From Conchiformibius steedae (GTDB lineage: Bacteria; Pseudomonadota; Gammaproteobacteria; Burkholderiales; Neisseriaceae): 64,000 bases of DNA. This document shows positions 37,178 through 45,793 of the stretch, one piece after another. The DNA lies in the NCBI RefSeq assembly GCF_014054725.1, contig NZ_CP059563.1, positions 829,749 through 893,748 on the forward strand, read 5' to 3'. Below the pieces are notes generated by a model that saw only the letters and a list, made by a program, of their open reading frames with translations, was not told the origin of the DNA and searched no databases. Each line of letters begins with the position of its first letter. Position 1 is the stretch's first letter. A program made the translations under genes and the position numbers.

Positions 37178-37321
37178 TCAAGCTGCTGTTGGCATTGCAA
37201 CAGCAGCTTGAATATATTGTATAGTTGATAGAAAGGCGAAACGCCGATGGAGGGAGTTGGCGGTGTCCATCGGCGTCTCTAGGCTCAGCCCTTCGGTGTT
37301 GGGCGGGAAAGGGCTGAACTT
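37178..37321 (-). ncRNA. Candidate Fur-regulated small RNA
   Basis: About 144 bases transcribed on the minus strand between convergent era and an ada-like gene. From its 5' end: hairpin 1 (37309-37317 with 37285-37293, 9 bp, 15-base loop TCCCGCCCAACACCG), hairpin 2 (37267-37276 with 37241-37250, 10 bp, 16-base loop containing CCAACTCCCT), a U/A-rich single-stranded linker, and a terminator stem (37199-37211 with 37178-37190, 13 bp) followed by TTGTTT. The promoter is listed separately. C-rich loops could pair with ribosome binding sites, as in Hfq-dependent RNAs. The layout and iron-box promoter recall Neisseria NrrF or RyhB in logic; homology to NrrF is not shown. Confidence 0.65.
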
Positions 37322-37327
37322 GCGGCG

Positions 37328-37357
37328 CATTATAATAATCATTATCCCGTTTGGCAA
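37328..37357 (-). promoter_or_regulatory. Small RNA promoter with overlapping Fur-box-like sequence
   Basis: On the minus strand TTGCCA (37357-37352), 17 bases, TATAAT (37334-37329). The 19 bases from 37346 to 37328 read as three near-GATAAT hexamers (GATAAT, GATTAT, TATAAT) and match the classical 19-base Fur box at 15 positions by eye. A Fur dimer there would cover the -10 box and repress. Confidence 0.65.
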
Positions 37358-37363
37358 GCATTT

Positions 37364-38191
37364 TTAAGATTTTCGCCAACCCAAGCCCGTGGGTGGCGGT
37401 AAGATGCTGCTGCTTGTGCTTTCAGCAGGGGCAACGGGCGCAGGCGCAGCGGTGGCATTGCCTGACTGCTGTTCCAATTGGCGCAATTCTGCCGCAAAAC
37501 TGCTGATGTGGTCGTGTCCGTTTACGCGGTGGCACGGCACAATAATGGCGGTTTTGTTTTGTCCTGCGGCGGCGGCGATGTGGCGGGTGGCATTGCTTTT
37601 GTCCAACTGAGCTGCCAATTGCGCGTAACCGCGTGTTTCGCCGTAAGGAATGGTGGTCATGGCGTGCCATGCTTCGCGTTGGGTGTCGTTGCCGACTAAA
37701 TCCAATGCCACGCCAAATTCGCGCAAACTGCCTTGAAAATACCGCGCCAATTCGTCACGCAATTGCGCCATCACAGGCGTTTCGCGCCAGCCGAACAAGG
37801 CTTGTTTTTCGCGCTGTACGGCGAGTAATTCGCTTTCCACGCCTTTTTGCGCGATAAATTTGAGCATGCACACGCCTTTTTCGCTGCAAATGGCAAGCAT
37901 TTGTCCGAAAGGCGAATCCATTGCCCCTGCTGCCAATTCGGCGCGGTATTGCGAATGCGATTGTGAGCGCGACAGCAAAAAACTCAAGCGGCGCAAACGG
38001 ATATAGTCGTCCAAATCCATGCCTGTGCAAGCGTGGAAGTCGTTTTTTAAATCGGGCAGGGTGTCGGCGCTGATGTGGGGGTGGTCGCCGTAAGCCAAAG
38101 AGGGATTGGCTTGGCGGCTGAGCCATGCGCCGTAAGCCTGCCAGCGTTCGGGCAAAATGCGTTCGGGGTCGGGTAGGTTTAGAATATCCAT
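37364..38191 (-). CDS. Divergent Ada/Ogt-like methyltransferase
   Basis: A 275-residue protein. The first 85 residues hold an HTH-like helical segment (DLDDYIRLRRLSFLLSRSQ) reminiscent of the AraC part of Ada; the rest is a methylguanine methyltransferase domain with MTTIPYGETRGYAQLAAQLD and the active site IIVPCHRVNGHDH. After PCHRV it departs from the family: the GYxGG loop is absent and an Ala/Pro/Ser-rich tail follows. No frameshift is obvious. It may be a regulator or an enzyme with altered substrate use. The start could be 38191 or a longer in-frame start at 38263. Confidence 0.8.
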   Translation of the reverse strand: MDILNLPDPERILPERWQAYGAWLSRQANPSLAYGDHPHISADTLPDLKNDFHACTGMDLDDYIRLRRLSFLLSRSQSHSQYRAELAAGAMDSPFGQMLAICSEKGVCMLKFIAQKGVESELLAVQREKQALFGWRETPVMAQLRDELARYFQGSLREFGVALDLVGNDTQREAWHAMTTIPYGETRGYAQLAAQLDKSNATRHIAAAAGQNKTAIIVPCHRVNGHDHISSFAAELRQLEQQSGNATAAPAPVAPAESTSSSILPPPTGLGWRKS

Positions 38192-38408
38192 AAATGGGGG
38201 GCAAACAGATGCTTGCAGCCGTGATAAAGGGTTTAAAAACCTTATTGTACATTTTTTCGCCATCGGACTGGCAAATTTGTCGGAATAGGCTTTGTGGACG
38301 ATTTGTCTAAAATTAAAAAGATTGATGGGGCAGAAAGTAATTTTGCTTGCTTTATTTGTCCAAAAAGTCTAAAATCCGCGCTTTCTTGGTTTAAATTCTA
38401 AAAACATC

Positions 38409-39812
38409 ATGGCACAAACCCTTTACGACAAACTTTGGAACAGCCACGTCGTCCGCGAAGAAGAAGACGGTACGGTATTGCTGTATATTGACCGCCATTT
38501 GGTACACGAAGTGACCAGCCCGCAGGCCTTTGAGGGGCTGAAAATGGCAGGGCGCAAACTGTGGCGTATTGACAGCATTGTTTCTACCGCCGACCACAAT
38601 GTCCCCACGGGCGATATGGACGAGGGCATTAAAGACCCGATTTCCAAATTGCAGGTGGACACGCTGGACAGCAATATTAAAGAGTTTGGCGCATTGGCGT
38701 ATTTCCCCTTTATGAATGAAGCGCAGGGCATTGTGCATGTGATGGGTCCTGAACAGGGCGCAACTTTACCGGGGATGACGGTAGTGTGCGGCGATTCGCA
38801 TACTTCCACACACGGCGCGTTTGGCGCGTTGGCGCACGGCATCGGTACGTCTGAAGTGGAACACACGATGGCAACACAATGTATTACCGCCAAAAAATCC
38901 AAATCCATGCTGATTGAGGTTTCTGGCAGCTTGAAAAGCGGTGTAACCGCCAAAGATTTGGCATTGTATATTATCGGACAAATCGGTACGGCGGGCGGAA
39001 CGGGCTATGCGGTTGAATTTGGCGGACAAGCCGTGCATGAATTAAGCATGGAAGGACGCATGACTTTGTGCAATATGGCGATTGAAGCAGGTGCGCGTTC
39101 GGGCATGGTGTCGGTGGACCAAATTACCATTGATTATGTGCAAGGTCGTCCGTTTGCGCCCAAAGGCGAAGATTGGGATAAGGCGGTGGCGTATTGGCGC
39201 ACGCTGGTTTCTGATGAAGGGGCGCAGTTTGACAAGGTTTACCGTTTTGATGCGGCGGATATTGAACCGCAGGTAACATGGGGAACGTCGCCCGAAATGG
39301 TGGCAGATGTAAACGGTAAAGTGCCTGACCCTGCGGCGGAAAGCGACCCTGTTAAACGCAGTGGTATGGAACGCGCTTTGCAGTATATGGGTTTGCAGGC
39401 GGGTACGCCTTTAAATGAAATTCCTGTGGATATTGTGTTTATCGGTTCTTGTACCAACAGCCGTATTGAGGATTTGCGTCAAGCGGCGGCGGTTGCCAAA
39501 GGGCGCAGCAAGGCAGACAATGTGTCGCGTGTGTTGGTGGTTCCTGGTTCGGGCTTGGTAAAAGCGCAGGCGGAACGCGAGGGCTTGGACAAAATCTTTT
39601 TGGATGCGGGCTTTGAATGGCGCGAACCGGGCTGCTCGATGTGTTTGGCGATGAACGCCGACCGTCTTGCGCCGCAGCAGCGTTGCGCTTCTACGTCTAA
39701 CCGCAATTTTGAAGGACGTCAGGGCAACGGCGGACGCACCCATTTGGTCAGCCCCGCGATGGCGGCGGCGGCGGCGGTAACGGGGCGTTTTACCGATATC
39801 CGCGCTTTGTAA
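38409..39812 (+). CDS. leuC: 3-isopropylmalate dehydratase large subunit
   Basis: A 467-residue aconitase-family enzyme of leucine synthesis that pairs with LeuD. Iron-sulfur cluster cysteines are in [13 protein letters not shown] and [10 protein letters not shown]; the N-terminus [15 protein letters not shown] is typical. A hairpin and three small lipoprotein genes separate it from leuD. Confidence 0.97.
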   Translation: MAQTLYDKLWNSHVVREEEDGTVLLYIDRHLVHEVTSPQAFEGLKMAGRKLWRIDSIVSTADHNVPTGDMDEGIKDPISKLQVDTLDSNIKEFGALAYFPFMNEAQGIVHVMGPEQGATLPGMTVVCGDSHTSTHGAFGALAHGIGTSEVEHTMATQCITAKKSKSMLIEVSGSLKSGVTAKDLALYIIGQIGTAGGTGYAVEFGGQAVHELSMEGRMTLCNMAIEAGARSGMVSVDQITIDYVQGRPFAPKGEDWDKAVAYWRTLVSDEGAQFDKVYRFDAADIEPQVTWGTSPEMVADVNGKVPDPAAESDPVKRSGMERALQYMGLQAGTPLNEIPVDIVFIGSCTNSRIEDLRQAAAVAKGRSKADNVSRVLVVPGSGLVKAQAEREGLDKIFLDAGFEWREPGCSMCLAMNADRLAPQQRCASTSNRNFEGRQGNGGRTHLVSPAMAAAAAVTGRFTDIRAL

Positions 39813-39818
39813 AATGGG

Positions 39819-39855
39819 TTTCAGGCAGCTTGTGGCAAATTCAGGCTGCCTGAAA
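39819..39855 (+). terminator. Hairpin after leuC made of uptake-like words
   Basis: An 11-bp perfect stem TTTCAGGCAGC/GCTGCCTGAAA with a 15-base loop. The right arm is part of TTCAGGCTGCCTGAA, which contains both known AG-type uptake 12-mers in opposite orientation. Little T tract follows, so it may be a partial terminator. Confidence 0.65.
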
Positions 39856-39863
39856 AGGACAAT

Positions 39864-40106
39864 ATGAAAACAAAATTATTGATTTTAATGGCTGTCGGCA
39901 GCTTAACTGCCTGCGCCAACACCTTGCAGGGTGCGGTAAAAGACGGCAGTACCAATTTAAAAACCGCATCCGATTGGGTGGAAAACAACCGCGATGAAAT
40001 TGATGCTGCTGCCGCACAAACGGGCGAGTGGCTGAAAAAAGGCGGCAACCTGATTGGGCGAGGTATGGAAAAAACGGGCGAAGTCCTACAGGAAATCACA
40101 CGTTAA
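39864..40106 (+). CDS. Small lipoprotein 1 of the leuC-leuD gap
   Basis: An 80-residue lipoprotein with lipobox LTAC (cysteine 17), then an amphipathic helical region ending GRGMEKTGEVLQEITR. AAAAGGA precedes the ATG. The C-terminal KTGEVL wording recurs in the next gene. Function unknown; size and amphipathic helix recall entericidin-like peptides, without a firm match. Confidence 0.78.
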   Translation: MKTKLLILMAVGSLTACANTLQGAVKDGSTNLKTASDWVENNRDEIDAAAAQTGEWLKKGGNLIGRGMEKTGEVLQEITR

Positions 40107-40198
40107 ATTGTGTTAAACCGCTGCCGTTTGCCGCGCTTTGCCGCATAATACGGCATACATTCCGACAGATTGTTTTTAATTTTTTTAAGGAAACACAC

Positions 40199-40453
40199 AT
40201 GAAAAAATTATTGGTATCCGCTTTTTTGGTTTTGGGTTTGAGCGCGTGCAGCGGCACTTGGAGCGGTATGAAAGCCGACACGTCGCGCAATTTGGATAAA
40301 ACCGAAGCAGCGGTTGAAAAAGGCTGGGACAAAACCAAAGAAACCGGCGAAAAAGTAGCTGATAAAACCGGCGAAGTGCTGAAAAAAGGCGCGGAAACCG
40401 TAGGCAAAGGCGTTCGTAAAACAGGCGAAGCCATTGAAAACATGGGTCAGTAA
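40199..40453 (+). CDS. Small lipoprotein 2 of the leuC-leuD gap
   Basis: An 84-residue lipoprotein with lipobox LSAC (cysteine 17) and a Lys/Glu-rich repetitive helix: variants of KtGEkv-kkG repeat several times between residues 46 and 80. AAGGAAACACAC precedes the ATG at 40199. Probably a paralogue of the gene before it. Function unknown. Confidence 0.8.
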   Translation: MKKLLVSAFLVLGLSACSGTWSGMKADTSRNLDKTEAAVEKGWDKTKETGEKVADKTGEVLKKGAETVGKGVRKTGEAIENMGQ

Positions 40454-40478
40454 GCCCTTGCAAGCATAAGGAAAAAAG

Positions 40479-40610
40479 ATGAAAAAAATCATACTGGCTG
40501 CTTTGTTGGCAGCGGGATTGAGTGCCTGTGCCGATACGCGCAGCCATGTAAGCGACGACGGCAATACATGGGAAACCATCCGCTATCAGGAAAACCGCCA
40601 AAACCCCTAA
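40479..40610 (+). CDS. Small lipoprotein 3 of the leuC-leuD gap
   Basis: A 43-residue lipoprotein precursor: MKKIILAALLAAGLSAC (lipobox LSAC, cysteine 17), then a short polar tail of 26 residues (ADTRSHVSDDG, then TWETIRYQENR). ATAAGGAAAAAAG provides a strong ribosome site. A lipobox at the same position as in the two genes before it supports translation. Function unknown. Confidence 0.72.
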   Translation: MKKIILAALLAAGLSACADTRSHVSDDGNTWETIRYQENRQNP

Positions 40611-40619
40611 ACCTGCCTG

Positions 40620-40654
40620 CCGCCTGAAAGCCGATACCGTTTTCAGGCGGTTTT
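40620..40654 (+). terminator. Terminator between lipoprotein 3 and leuD
   Basis: Stem CCGCCTGAAA/TTTCAGGCGG around 11 bases, followed by T4. The arms again carry GCCTGAAA. Confidence 0.82.
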
Positions 40655-40672
40655 GTATGCAAAGGAAAAAAT

Positions 40673-41311
40673 ATGAAAGCCTTTACCACTTTAACTGCCT
40701 TGGTTGCCCCGCTGGACCGCAGCAATGTGGACACCGATGCCATTATCCCCAAACAATTTCTCAAATCCATCAAACGCAGCGGCTTTGGTCCCAATGCCTT
40801 TGACGAATGGCGTTACCTTGACCACGGCGAACCAGGCATGGACAACAGCAAACGCCCGCTCAATCCCGATTTTTCCCTGAATCAGCCGCGTTATCAGGGC
40901 GCACAGATTTTGCTGACCCGTAAAAATTTCGGCTGCGGTTCTTCACGCGAACACGCGCCTTGGGCGTTAGACGATTACGGTTTCCGTGCCGTGATTGCGC
41001 CCAGTTTTGCCGATATTTTCTTTAATAACTGCTATAAAAACGGCTTACTGCCGATTGTGTTGTCGGAAGAAGTGGTAGAACAACTGTTTCAAGAAACCGA
41101 AGCCAACGAAGGCTACAGCCTGACCATTGATTTAAACGCGCAAACCGTGTCCACCCCCAGCGGTAAATCCTTTGCTTTTGACATTACCGAACACCGCAAA
41201 CACTGCTTGCTCAACGGTTTGGACGAAATCGGTTTGACTTTGGCGCATGCAGACGAAATCCGCACGTTTGAGGAAAAACGCCGCCAAAGCCAACCTTGGC
41301 TGTTTGCCTGA
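40673..41311 (+). CDS. leuD: 3-isopropylmalate dehydratase small subunit
   Basis: A 212-residue swivel-domain subunit. Family blocks: [25 protein letters not shown] at the start and [30 protein letters not shown] near residue 85. It completes isopropylmalate isomerase with LeuC. A ribosome site AAAGGAAAAAAT is present, but a terminator 20 bases upstream suggests either attenuation or a separate promoter. Confidence 0.97.
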   Translation: MKAFTTLTALVAPLDRSNVDTDAIIPKQFLKSIKRSGFGPNAFDEWRYLDHGEPGMDNSKRPLNPDFSLNQPRYQGAQILLTRKNFGCGSSREHAPWALDDYGFRAVIAPSFADIFFNNCYKNGLLPIVLSEEVVEQLFQETEANEGYSLTIDLNAQTVSTPSGKSFAFDITEHRKHCLLNGLDEIGLTLAHADEIRTFEEKRRQSQPWLFA

Positions 41312-43485
41312 TGATGGCAGAAACGGCGGATACGCTGTTGCAGGGGCTGAACGCCGAACAATTGGCAGCGGTAACGTATCCGCCTGCGCCCTTGCTGATT
41401 TTGGCTGGCGCGGGCAGCGGCAAAACCCGTGTGCTAACCACCCGTATTGCTTGGCTGTTGCACACGCGGCAGGTGCGTCCGCGCGAAATTTTGGCGGTCA
41501 CTTTTACCAATAAAGCCGCCAAAGAAATGCGTTCCCGCATAGAAGCGATGGTAGCAGGCTCGTTGCAAGGCATGTGGATAGGCACGTTTCATGGTTTGTG
41601 CCACCGTATGCTACGTCAGCATTGGCGCGAAGCAGGTTTGCCGCAGGCGTTTCAAATTATGGATTCGGCAGAGCAGCTTGCCTTGATTAAACGTCTGCTC
41701 AAGCAGTTGGACATTAGTGAAGAAGCCCTGCCGCCGCGCCTGATGCAGGGTTTTATCAATGCCCAAAAAGAAGAAGGCTTACGCGCAGGCGCGATTGATG
41801 CGCCTGACCCCATTGCCAAACGCCTGATTCGCGTGTATGCCGAATACGAACAAGTTTGCGAACGCGAAGGCGTGTTGGATTTTGCCGAATTGCTGCTCAA
41901 GAGCTATGAATTGCTCAACGGTAATACGGATTTGCTGCGCCGTTACCAAATGCGTTTCCGCCATATTTTGGCAGACGAATTTCAAGACACCAATGTTTTG
42001 CAATACCGTTGGCTGATGTTGTTGGCAGGCGGGGGCGCGGCATTGTGTGCGGTGGGCGATGACGACCAGAGCATTTACCGTTTTCGCGGGGCGCGTGTGG
42101 GCAATATGGCGGATTTGATGCGCGATTTGGGCATAGGCGATGCGCTGCGTTTGGAACAGAATTACCGTTCCACAGGCACGGTATTGGCGGCGGCGAATGC
42201 CTTGATTGCGCGTAACCGCGGGCGTTTGGGGAAAAACCTGCGTACCACGGCGGGCGCGGGCGAGCCGATACGTTTGTTTTCGGCAGCAGACGATATAGCA
42301 GAAGCGGCGTTTGTGGTAAACGAAATCCGCAAGCTGCTGCAACAAGGCACGTCTGCGGCGCAAATCGCGGTGTTATACCGCAGCAACGCGCAATCGCGGG
42401 TGTTGGAACAAGCCTTATTCCGTGAAAAAATTGCTTATCGGATTTACGGCGGTTTGCGTTTTTACGAACGCGCCGAAATCAAACACGCGCTGGCGTATTT
42501 GCGTTTGGCGGTGAATCCTGCTGATGACAATGCCTTTTTGCGGATTGTGAACATGCCCCCGCGCGGTATTGGCGAACGCACGGTGGCGGCTGTGCGCGAA
42601 CAGGCGGCGGCAAACGGGGTGCCTTTATTGGCGGCGGCGCAGCAGATGGCGGGAAAATCGGCGAAAGTGGCGGCGTTTGCCGTGTTGATGGCGCGTTTTC
42701 AGGCTTTGGCAGGCACAGCGGATTTACCTGATTTATTGGCGGAAATCATAAGCAGCAGCGGTTTGTATGATTATTTTGCCAAGCAAAACAACGCCGCCGA
42801 GCGTGAGCGCACTGAAAATTTGGACGAGTTATTAAACGCTGCGCGTTTGTTCCGCCCCGACCAAACAGCGGTGGAAAACGAAGCCGAAAGCCGTGAAGCG
42901 GGCGCACAGGCTATTTTGTTGGCGTTTTTAAGCAATGCTGCTTTAGAAGCGGGCGACGATGAAGCCGAAACCGACAACGGCGTGTCGCTGATGACGGTAC
43001 ACGCCGCCAAAGGCTTGGAATTTGATGCTGTTTTTATTACCGGTTTGGAAGAAGGGCGTTTTCCGTCCGAGCAGAGCGTGAGCGATGCCGAAGCGGTGGA
43101 AGAAGAACGGCGGCTGATGTATGTGGCATTAACACGGGCGCGGCGCAGGCTGTATTTGAGCTTGGCGCAACGGCGTATGTTGCACGGCGCAGTGCGGACG
43201 GGCGTGGTGTCGCGCTTTATCGGCGAAATTCCGCCCGAATTATTGCAAAACGTGTCGCCCGCCAAAACAGTGATTCGCGATAATGTGGTTCATAATCAGG
43301 CAAAAACATCTGCGCCGATACACGGTTTTTATGCGGGACAGCGCGTGCATCACGGCAAATTCGGTGCGGGCGTGGTGGTGTCGGTGCGCGATGCGGGCGC
43401 GAGTGCGCGGGTAAAAGTAGATTTTGACAGCTGGGGCAGCAAAGAGTTGGATACTGCCTTTGCCAATTTAATGATTAGGGATTAA
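41311..43485 (+). CDS. uvrD: UvrD/PcrA-type DNA helicase
   Basis: A 724-residue superfamily 1 helicase: LAGAGSGKTRVLTTR (Walker A), VTFTNKAAKEMR, LADEFQDTN (Walker B), GDDDQSIYRFRGA, EQNYRS, VHAAKGLEFDAVF and ALTRARRRLYL. The C-terminal segment GQRVHHGKFGAGVVVSV is the tudor-like end of UvrD and PcrA rather than Rep. It unwinds DNA in mismatch and excision repair. ATG at 41311 overlaps the leuD stop (TGATG), implying coupling; the next ATG at 41314 is equally possible. Confidence 0.93.
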   Translation: MMAETADTLLQGLNAEQLAAVTYPPAPLLILAGAGSGKTRVLTTRIAWLLHTRQVRPREILAVTFTNKAAKEMRSRIEAMVAGSLQGMWIGTFHGLCHRMLRQHWREAGLPQAFQIMDSAEQLALIKRLLKQLDISEEALPPRLMQGFINAQKEEGLRAGAIDAPDPIAKRLIRVYAEYEQVCEREGVLDFAELLLKSYELLNGNTDLLRRYQMRFRHILADEFQDTNVLQYRWLMLLAGGGAALCAVGDDDQSIYRFRGARVGNMADLMRDLGIGDALRLEQNYRSTGTVLAAANALIARNRGRLGKNLRTTAGAGEPIRLFSAADDIAEAAFVVNEIRKLLQQGTSAAQIAVLYRSNAQSRVLEQALFREKIAYRIYGGLRFYERAEIKHALAYLRLAVNPADDNAFLRIVNMPPRGIGERTVAAVREQAAANGVPLLAAAQQMAGKSAKVAAFAVLMARFQALAGTADLPDLLAEIISSSGLYDYFAKQNNAAERERTENLDELLNAARLFRPDQTAVENEAESREAGAQAILLAFLSNAALEAGDDEAETDNGVSLMTVHAAKGLEFDAVFITGLEEGRFPSEQSVSDAEAVEEERRLMYVALTRARRRLYLSLAQRRMLHGAVRTGVVSRFIGEIPPELLQNVSPAKTVIRDNVVHNQAKTSAPIHGFYAGQRVHHGKFGAGVVVSVRDAGASARVKVDFDSWGSKELDTAFANLMIRD

Positions 43486-43487
43486 CC

Positions 43488-43934
43488 ATGCAGTTTGACG
43501 ATTTAAGCCGCAATCATCCGCGTTTGCGCGGTTTGCTGGCGCGGGCGCGTTATTTTTCCCGTTTGGACAGCGAAGTCAAACGGTTGCTGCCGCACAATTT
43601 GGCGGCGCATTGCCGTGTGGCGTGTATTGACGGCGAAGGGCGTTTGGTGCTGTTTGTGTCGGGCAATATGGCGGCGGGGCGTTTGAAAATGCTGTTGCCT
43701 GCGCTGCAACCGCGCCTGTGTGCTTTAGACGAACACATCCGCAGTGTGGTTTGCAAAATTTCCCCGCCCGATATTCCGCCGCCGCGTGTCAAAAACCTGC
43801 GTATTCCCGAACACGCTTTGGACAACTTTGAACGCACTGCCGAGCAATTGGCGCATCATCAGGATTTGGCGCAGGCATTGCGTAATCTGGTGCGCCGTCA
43901 CCGCAGCGAACAGGAAAGGTGCGACCATGTGTGA
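43488..43934 (+). CDS. DUF721 (DciA-like) protein
   Basis: A 148-residue protein with the DUF721 pattern: VKRLLPHNLAAHCRVACIDGEGRLVLFVSGNMAAGRLKMLLP in the first half, then IRSVVCKISP and a helical, basic C-terminus. DUF721 proteins include DciA, the bacterial replicative helicase operator; in other Neisseriaceae similar proteins are unnamed. Two bases separate it from the helicase gene and it overlaps the flavoprotein gene by eight bases. The DciA role is inferred from family. Confidence 0.72.
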   Translation: MQFDDLSRNHPRLRGLLARARYFSRLDSEVKRLLPHNLAAHCRVACIDGEGRLVLFVSGNMAAGRLKMLLPALQPRLCALDEHIRSVVCKISPPDIPPPRVKNLRIPEHALDNFERTAEQLAHHQDLAQALRNLVRRHRSEQERCDHV

Positions 43935-45177
43935 AGCGGTGGATTGTGATGTTGCCGTTATCGGCGCAGGACCGGCGGGCGCGGTGGCAGCAGCCTTGCT
44001 GCTGCGGCAGGGGTTTTCCGTATGCGTATTGGAAAAACAGCATTTTCCCCGTTTTGTGATTGGCGAAAGCCTGTTGCCGCATTGCATGGAATTTTTGCAG
44101 GAAGCGGGTTTGGCAGACGCCGTGGCTGCCGAGCCGTCTTTTCAGTTGAAAAACGGCGCAGCCTTTACTTGGGGCAGCCGCTACACCTATTTTGATTTTA
44201 CTGACAAATTCAGCGCAGGACCGGGTACCACCTTTCAAGTGCGCCGCGACCGTTTTGACCATATCCTGATTAACGAAGCCGCCAAACAGGGCGCAGACGT
44301 GCGTTTCGGTTGTGCCGTAGAAGCCTTTAAGCAAACAGAACAATCAGCAGTATTAAGTATTCGCCCCGAACAAGGCGAAGCCTATGATTTGCATTGCCGT
44401 TTTGTTTTAGATGCCAGCGGTTACGGGCGCGTATTGCCGCGTTTGCTGGATTTGGAAACCCCGTCCGACCTGCCCGTGCGTCAAGCCCATTTTACCCATA
44501 TTGACGACCACATTACCGCCCCCGATTTTGACCGCGACAAAATCCTGATTTCCACCCACAGCGTGCATCGTGATGTGTGGTTTTGGCTGATTCCCTTTGC
44601 CGACGGGCGCAGTTCCATCGGCGTGGTGGGTTTGCCCGAACGCTTTGCCGAATTTAACGGCACAGCTGAGATTTTGGCGCACTACACCGCAGGCGTACCC
44701 ATGCTCAAACGCATTTTGGCAAACGCCGTGTGGGACAACGGCGTGCCTTATCGCAGCATCGGCGGCTATTCTGCCAATGTCAAAACCCTGTACGGCAAAC
44801 GTTTTGCCCTGCTGGGCAACGCCGCCGAATTTCTCGACCCCGTGTTTTCATCGGGCGTGACCATTGCCATGCATTCTGCCAAACTCGCCACCGATGTGCT
44901 GGCGAAACAATTGCGCGGACAACCCGCCGATTGGCAAAATGAATTTGCCCGACCGCTGATGGTGGGGGTGGATACCTTCCGCACCTATGTGCAAGGCTGG
45001 TATGACGGGCGTTTTCAAGACGTGATTTTTGCCGATTCGCGCAATGCCGATATCAGCCGCATGATTGCCTCTATTTTGGCAGGCTATGCGTGGGACGAAG
45101 CCAATCCCTTTGTTGCCAAAGCAGAACGGCGTTTGAACGCGCTGGCAGAAACGGTGGGGCGTTTGGATTATGTTTAA
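43927..45177 (+). CDS. FAD-dependent oxidoreductase, halogenase/FixC-like
   Basis: A 416-residue flavoprotein with an N-terminal Rossmann motif VIGAGPAGAVAAALLLRQG, the conserved LEKQHFPRFVIGESLLPHCM typical of tryptophan-halogenase-like and geranylgeranyl-reductase-like enzymes, FWLIPFADGRSSIGVVG, and the second FAD motif FALLGNAAEFLDPVFSSGV. The lysine and WxWxIP motif of true halogenases are not both evident, so an oxidoreductase or hydroxylase is as likely. Related flavoproteins occur in some aryl polyene and xanthomonadin clusters, but this gene lies outside the pigment operon. ATG at 43927 is preferred over an upstream in-frame start. Confidence 0.8.
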   Translation: MCEAVDCDVAVIGAGPAGAVAAALLLRQGFSVCVLEKQHFPRFVIGESLLPHCMEFLQEAGLADAVAAEPSFQLKNGAAFTWGSRYTYFDFTDKFSAGPGTTFQVRRDRFDHILINEAAKQGADVRFGCAVEAFKQTEQSAVLSIRPEQGEAYDLHCRFVLDASGYGRVLPRLLDLETPSDLPVRQAHFTHIDDHITAPDFDRDKILISTHSVHRDVWFWLIPFADGRSSIGVVGLPERFAEFNGTAEILAHYTAGVPMLKRILANAVWDNGVPYRSIGGYSANVKTLYGKRFALLGNAAEFLDPVFSSGVTIAMHSAKLATDVLAKQLRGQPADWQNEFARPLMVGVDTFRTYVQGWYDGRFQDVIFADSRNADISRMIASILAGYAWDEANPFVAKAERRLNALAETVGRLDYV

Positions 45178-45327
45178 CGGTTTTGCTTGCTGATTGCCAG
45201 CTATACAACGGTTGGAAAAAAGCGGTTGTGCGGAAGCAGCCGCTTACTGTTTGTGGTATGAGAGCCACTTTGGGCTGTGCTTGATGTGCAGCCCTGTGTG
45301 TTGAAACATGGAAAAAATGGTTTTCTG

Positions 45328-45702
45328 ATGGCTAAATTGATTCCCGACCAAACCGATGCCGCCGTAGGCAGACGTATTCAAAAACGCCGTAAAGAATTGG
45401 GTTTGACGGCAGAAGCGTTGTCGGAAAAAATCGGTGTGTCGCAGCAGCAGTTTTCGCGTTACGAATGCGGGCGCAGTAAAATCAATGTGTCGCATTTGGC
45501 GGATATTGCAGTGTTGCTGGATACGCCGATTGACTGGTTTTTTGCCGACAGCAGCGGCAGCAGTAAAATGTTTGCCGATACGGAGGCGTATGTGCCGGTG
45601 CGCGGCGATATGTTGCAGGCGCGTTTGCAGCAGCATTGGCGGCGCATGAATGCCGAGCAAAAACGCAATCTGATTAACTTTTTAGATGCGATGCAGCCAT
45701 AG
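45328..45702 (+). CDS. XRE-family transcriptional regulator
   Basis: A 124-residue protein with an HTH_3 domain at about residues 12-67 ([40 protein letters not shown]), then DTPIDWFF and a short helical tail. It is not closely similar to the two island regulators. No ribosome site is strong; ATG at 45328 gives the usual short lead before the HTH. Target unknown. Confidence 0.82.
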   Translation: MAKLIPDQTDAAVGRRIQKRRKELGLTAEALSEKIGVSQQQFSRYECGRSKINVSHLADIAVLLDTPIDWFFADSSGSSKMFADTEAYVPVRGDMLQARLQQHWRRMNAEQKRNLINFLDAMQP

Positions 45703-45793
45703 GGAGGCTTTCCTGCTATGGTGTTTTCAAGCAGATAAAAAGCGCAAATATGCTAAAATCGCGCCCTTTCCCAATCTTTTCAGGAACAACAGC

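Noticed and set aside
37224..37320. Possible riboswitch (fluoride or other) on the plus strand
   Set aside because: No gene in the right orientation lies downstream; the only strong promoter and the terminator order point to a minus-strand small RNA.
37364..37500. Frameshift as the cause of the odd C-terminus of the Ada-like protein
   Set aside because: I could not find the missing GYxGG segment in the other frames of this stretch, so a simple shift does not explain it.
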